Source: Henriciella barbarensis (GTDB lineage Bacteria; Pseudomonadota; Alphaproteobacteria; Caulobacterales; Hyphomonadaceae). From it: 64,000 nucleotides of DNA. Below the pieces are notes generated by a model. The model was not told where the DNA came from. It was given only the letters and a program-made list of their open reading frames with translations, and ran no database searches. The DNA lies in NCBI RefSeq assembly GCF_003576345.1, contig NZ_QWGB01000005.1:682001-746000 (forward strand). The letters run 5' to 3'. The position numbers were made by a program, and so were the translations under genes. Below, one piece after another: positions 60,677 through 64,000 of the stretch. Positions within the stretch are counted from its first letter, which is position 1, and each line of letters starts with the position of its first letter.

Positions 60677-60997
60677 ATGAAACTCGTCAAAGCCGCAATC
60701 GTCATCGTGATCATGTTGGGCGTTGCAGCACTTCTCGCCTGGCAATTCATGATCAAGGACCAGATCGATCTTGCCCGTGTCGCGACGCCTTACGGCGCCA
60801 AGATGGTCTGCTCCTGCCGCTTCGTCGCTGAACGGCCGATGGATAGCTGCCTTGCCGATTTCACCGAAGATGTAAGTGCCGTCAGCTTTAGCGAACAGGA
60901 CAACGCCATACGGGCAACAGTGCTCGGCGGCGTGGTCAGCGCCACTGCTGTCCATGAGAAAGGTCTTGGATGTTCGCTGGTTGAACAGGAGCAGTAA
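60677..60997 (+). CDS. Small membrane-anchored protein, serine-hydrolase-associated domain
   Basis: The 106-residue protein has one N-terminal TM (about 5-26, KAAIVIVIMLGVAALLAWQF) and a short exported domain. ATPYGAKMVCSCRFVAERPMDSCLAD, then VSFSEQDNAIRATV, and the end EKGLGCSLVEQEQ are its features. The blocks YGAKMxCS...GLGCxL are what I recall from the N-terminal part of some larger secreted serine hydrolases. Here they stand alone next to such a hydrolase. The three or four Cys may form disulfides. Function is unknown. Confidence 0.6.
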   Translation: MKLVKAAIVIVIMLGVAALLAWQFMIKDQIDLARVATPYGAKMVCSCRFVAERPMDSCLADFTEDVSAVSFSEQDNAIRATVLGGVVSATAVHEKGLGCSLVEQEQ

Positions 60998-61003
60998 AAC
61001 CGC

Positions 61004-61870
61004 TCAGGGCGCGGGCGCGCTCTCCAGGACCTCCGCGTCAGTATCGAACAGGTCACCATATCTCGGCGCGAGCTCATCGACGAAGACCGAAGCGGACACT
61101 GCAATCTCATACGGCCCTTCGGCATAGGCACCGACCGTGTAAGGCTGAAAATGATAGATGAGCCCGGCTGGTGCTTCACTGTCCATCCCGCGCGCAATGG
61201 TGAAGTTCTCGAAGATCGCCTCATTATTGTCGAACGCCGCCCGCAGCCAGCTATCCATCAGCTGCTCGTCGCTAAGGCTTTGATCATTCATACGCTCGCG
61301 CTTTGCGGCGATCAGGGCCGCCTGCAACGCATCCCCCATGATGGATCGGGCTGCCTCGTCATCCTCAAAAAGATCCTCGAAGCTGATTTCCTCGCCAAGG
61401 CCCTCATCCCAGTTCAGCACATCGAACTGGAAGTTGGGGTGAGCGCCGCCGGCATAGGCTGCATAGGAGCCGAGGAAGGATCGGAGCGTTCCTTCACGGG
61501 GGCCAACTTCATCCCAGCTGACGGTCAGCGAGTGGGGCCGGAATGCGTAGCCTTCATTCTCTGCATCAGCACGGTCATTCTGCGCGGCCGCCAGGAAGGC
61601 TTCCTGGCCATCAGCCGCACGCTGACGGATCAAAGCTGCCAGTTCCGGATCAATCTCGTCTATGCGCGCCGGAAGCCGGATATCGATGGAGGCCGCTTCG
61701 GTCCCGCTGACGATGGCGATGCCACCGTTCGGATCAGCGAACCCGTTGCTAGAAGGCTGCTCAGGACGCGGTAGCTGTGAGACGCGAACGTTCTCAGACT
61801 GATCTGCCCGCTCTGCGCCGCATGCCACGAGGAAAATGGCACCCATCAGGAACACGCTGGTCTGCTTCAT
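61004..61870 (-). CDS. DUF3298/RsiV-like lipoprotein
   Basis: The 288-residue protein starts with a lipoprotein signal (MKQTSVFLMGAIFLVACGAE, lipobox LVAC). A DUF4163/DUF3298-like domain follows: SLTVSWDEVGPREGTLRSFLGSYAAYAGGAHPNFQFDVLNWD carries the characteristic Y-x-GGAHP, then SFEDLF. The late AGLIYHFQPYTVGAYAEGPYEI is the domain's end. RsiV-type domains bind lysozyme in some bacteria; here only an envelope role is safe. It is convergent with the 106-residue gene at 6 bases. Confidence 0.75.
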   Translation of the reverse strand: MKQTSVFLMGAIFLVACGAERADQSENVRVSQLPRPEQPSSNGFADPNGGIAIVSGTEAASIDIRLPARIDEIDPELAALIRQRAADGQEAFLAAAQNDRADAENEGYAFRPHSLTVSWDEVGPREGTLRSFLGSYAAYAGGAHPNFQFDVLNWDEGLGEEISFEDLFEDDEAARSIMGDALQAALIAAKRERMNDQSLSDEQLMDSWLRAAFDNNEAIFENFTIARGMDSEAPAGLIYHFQPYTVGAYAEGPYEIAVSASVFVDELAPRYGDLFDTDAEVLESAPAP

Positions 61871-61904
61871 GGGCCTCGCCCCCAAACGAAACGGAATCGG
61901 AGGG

Positions 61905-64000
61905 TTATAGGCTCAACAATTCCGGATCACCACCCTGGGCCGTGATATCCACCGTAACCACGCGCTCGCTTGCGAAGCGCAGCATATAGTGTGGGCCGCC
62001 TGCCTTGGGCCCGGTGCCGGAAAGACCCTCGCCGCCGAAAGGCTGCACACCCACCACTGCGCCAGTCATCGAGCGGTTGATATAGGTGTTGCCCGCCTTG
62101 ACAGCGGCGCGGACCTTGGCCGCAAAGCTTTCAAGGCGCGAGTGAACACCAAGCGTCAGACCGTAGCCTTTAGCCTCCAGCGCCGCTCCGACTTCAGCGA
62201 TATTGTCAGGTTTGTAGCGCACGATATGGAGCACCGGCCCGAAGGTCTCTTTCTCGATCTGGTCGAGCGAATTCAGCTCGATAATCGATGGGCCGAAAAA
62301 GTGTCCGCCTTCCGGCGTGTCCAGCGTCTTGATGACAGACGCCTCTGTCTCCATGCGCGCCATATAGGCCTGCAGCATCTCACGGGCTTCGCTATCGATG
62401 ACTGGTCCGACATCGGTATCGGCGCGCCCCGGGTCACCAATCTTCAACTCATCCATTGCGCCCTTGAGACCCTCCAAAATGAAATCCGCCGTCGCATCAG
62501 GCAGGAAGAGGAGCCGCAGGGCGGAACACCGCTGCCCCGCAGACCCGAAGGCCGACCCCAGGACATCGTCAATCACCTGCTCACGAAGGGCCGTTGTGTC
62601 GACAAACATGCCATTCAGACCGCCCGTCTCGGCAATTAGCGGAATGATGGGTCCTTGCCTGTCTGCCAGTGTCTTGTTGATCAGGCGCGCGGTATCGGTA
62701 CCGCCCGTAAAACAGACGCCGCTGACACGAAGGTCTTTGGTGAGTTTTGCGCCCACGGTCTCACCGCGCCCTGGAACAAGGTGAAGTGCACCAACCGGAA
62801 GCCCTGCCTTCTGGAAGATGCGCACAGCCTCGAAAGCGATGATCGGTGCCTGCTCTGCAGGTTTGGCGACCACCGTATTGCCTGCACCCAGCGCAGCCGT
62901 GATCTGGCCCGTGAAGATCGCCAGCGGGAAATTCCATGGCGAGATACAGGCAAACACGCCGCGGCCATGCAGCGAGATATGGTTGGTCTCACCCGCCGGT
63001 CCCGGCAGGCGTGTGCGGCCTTCGAACTTCTCTTCAGCCTGCACCGCGTAATAGCGGCAAAAGTCGACAGCCTCGCGCACTTCTGCGATGCCGTCACCAA
63101 ACGTCTTGCCAGCCTCTTCAGCCATCAGCGCGACAAGCCGGTCCATATTGGCCTCGAGCGCATCGCCCATATCAGAGAGGATCCTGGCCCGCCTCGCTCC
63201 GCCAAGCGCGTCCCATTCAGGCTGGAAGGCGGTTGCCGCATCAAGCGCGGCATCGACATCTGCGTCAGACGCTTCGCGCACCGTGCCGAGACGGCGTGAT
63301 GTATCGGACGGTGCGACCACTTCCGCGCCGCCCTCGCTCAGCACCTTGCCAGATATGATCGGCCCCGCGACCAGCGCCTTGCCTCCACGCAGCTGGTCGA
63401 CATGGTCTTCCAGAACCTTGCGCTCGCTCGCCTGCGAGAGGTCCACACCGATGGAGTTTTTTCGCATCGGGCCATAGAGACGCGGCGGCGTCGGAATGCG
63501 CGGATGACGACGCGGACCAGCCTCGACCTTGGCAATCGGGTCATCGACAACTTTTTCGACATCCACGTCCGGGTCGAGAAAGGAGTGGACGAAGCTAGTA
63601 TTCGCGCCGTTTTCCAGAAGGCGGCGCACGAGATAGGGCAACAGGTCCTTGTGCGCGCCAACTGGCGCATAGACGCGAACCTTGTCGCCTTTTTCGGCCG
63701 CGCCATAGAGCGGCTCACCCATGCCATGCAGGCGCTGGAACTCGTAATTCGTCACGCCTTCTGACTCCGCCATCATCAGGATGGTGGCCAGCGAATGCGC
63801 ATTGTGCGTGGCAAATTGGGCATAGATGCGCGGGCTCGCCTGCAGCAGCGCGTGCGCGCAGGCGAGGTAGTTGATGTCGGTGCCATGCTTCGTCGTGAAC
63901 ACGGGAAAGTTCACCATGCCGTCTTCATGGGCATGCTTGATTTCGGTGTCCCAATAGGCGCCCTTCACCAGACGCACCATGAGCCGCATGCCGGTCTCTC
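61905..64000 (-). CDS. putA: Bifunctional proline dehydrogenase / glutamate-semialdehyde dehydrogenase, C-terminal part
   Basis: PutA oxidises proline to glutamate. The part seen begins in the FAD barrel (MVRLVKGAYWDTEIKHA and the flavin/proline contact NYEFQRLHGMGEPLY). A linker and the aldehyde dehydrogenase half follow. The ALDH catalytic residues are Glu in AETGGLNG and Cys in GSAGQRCSALRL. The ALDH ends VGVQPFGGEGLSGTGPKAGGP. There is no extra C-terminal domain, so it is the short (type A-like) form at this end. The start lies beyond the window. Confidence 0.96.
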   Translation of the reverse strand, partial: ETGMRLMVRLVKGAYWDTEIKHAHEDGMVNFPVFTTKHGTDINYLACAHALLQASPRIYAQFATHNAHSLATILMMAESEGVTNYEFQRLHGMGEPLYGAAEKGDKVRVYAPVGAHKDLLPYLVRRLLENGANTSFVHSFLDPDVDVEKVVDDPIAKVEAGPRRHPRIPTPPRLYGPMRKNSIGVDLSQASERKVLEDHVDQLRGGKALVAGPIISGKVLSEGGAEVVAPSDTSRRLGTVREASDADVDAALDAATAFQPEWDALGGARRARILSDMGDALEANMDRLVALMAEEAGKTFGDGIAEVREAVDFCRYYAVQAEEKFEGRTRLPGPAGETNHISLHGRGVFACISPWNFPLAIFTGQITAALGAGNTVVAKPAEQAPIIAFEAVRIFQKAGLPVGALHLVPGRGETVGAKLTKDLRVSGVCFTGGTDTARLINKTLADRQGPIIPLIAETGGLNGMFVDTTALREQVIDDVLGSAFGSAGQRCSALRLLFLPDATADFILEGLKGAMDELKIGDPGRADTDVGPVIDSEAREMLQAYMARMETEASVIKTLDTPEGGHFFGPSIIELNSLDQIEKETFGPVLHIVRYKPDNIAEVGAALEAKGYGLTLGVHSRLESFAAKVRAAVKAGNTYINRSMTGAVVGVQPFGGEGLSGTGPKAGGPHYMLRFASERVVTVDITAQGGDPELLSL

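Overview
The window is chromosomal DNA of a GC-rich Gram-negative bacterium, almost certainly an alphaproteobacterium. The marker genes fit that class: the FYDLN-acid protein / aroA / cmk / rpsA / ihfB neighbourhood, prfA-prmC-DUF4167, a DUF1150 gene and a fused PutA. The many secreted S9 peptidases and CAP proteins, TonB and lipid A functions, a CE15 esterase and zinc scavenging genes point to an aquatic, Hyphomonadaceae/Caulobacterales-like heterotroph. That family-level placement is inference. I see no insertion sequence, prophage, integrase, CRISPR array or rRNA gene. There is one tRNA gene, tRNA-Ala(GGC).

Layout. 1-5.2 kb: 3' end of truB, an SdpR/SdpI-like repressor-membrane protein pair behind a perfect 18-bp palindrome, a spermidine-synthase-like protein, then rpsO-pnp. 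5.3-7.9 kb: two secreted CAP-domain proteins flanking a uridine kinase. 7.9-11 kb: flavin/NAD(P)H oxidoreductases and two SDRs. 11-13.1 kb: fabI, fabA and a secreted SH3-like protein. 13.2-17.6 kb: a 2-hydroxyacid dehydrogenase, an exported S9 peptidase, DUF1150 and a ferredoxin-NADP reductase-like enzyme. 17.7-27.4 kb: tRNA-Ala, the acidic FYDLN protein, aroA, then three extra genes (lipoprotein S9 peptidase, macro-domain protein, Cds1-like cysteine desulfhydrase) before cmk-rpsA-ihfB and mscL.

27.4-31.8 kb is a zinc-uptake island resembling the Vibrio Zrg system (DUF2796 lipoprotein, ABC ATPase, ABC permease, DUF3299 lipoprotein), divergent from a ZIP transporter across a Zur-like operator. 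32-36.4 kb holds unknown secreted/membrane proteins and an envelope-glycosylation group (GtrA, DPM-like GT2, STT3-like GT-C). 36.5-43.7 kb holds AMP nucleosidase, a tyrosine phosphatase, an Atg22-like MFS protein, two TadE/TadG-like proteins, ispG and an unknown secreted protein. 43.8-50.9 kb has a membrane acyltransferase divergent from a LytTR regulator, a CE15-type esterase, MAPEG, prfA-prmC and DUF4167.

50.9-59.4 kb contains the two class Ia ribonucleotide reductase subunit genes, nrdB and nrdA, at separate sites with NrdR boxes. Between them lie an LpxR-type lipid A deacylase, its motif-less paralogue, and a His-rich TonB receptor that is a good zinc-receptor candidate. 59.4-64 kb has a serine hydrolase, a tiny membrane-anchored protein, a DUF3298-like lipoprotein and the C-terminal two-thirds of putA.

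How the parts connect: zinc import can be traced in principle from the outer membrane (His-rich TonB receptor) through the periplasm (DUF2796/DUF3299 lipoproteins) to the inner membrane (ABC, ZIP). Two normally tight housekeeping clusters (truB-rpsO-pnp and aroA-cmk-rpsA) are both interrupted by accessory genes. Both S9 peptidase genes start just behind strong hairpins that reach their ribosome-binding sites.
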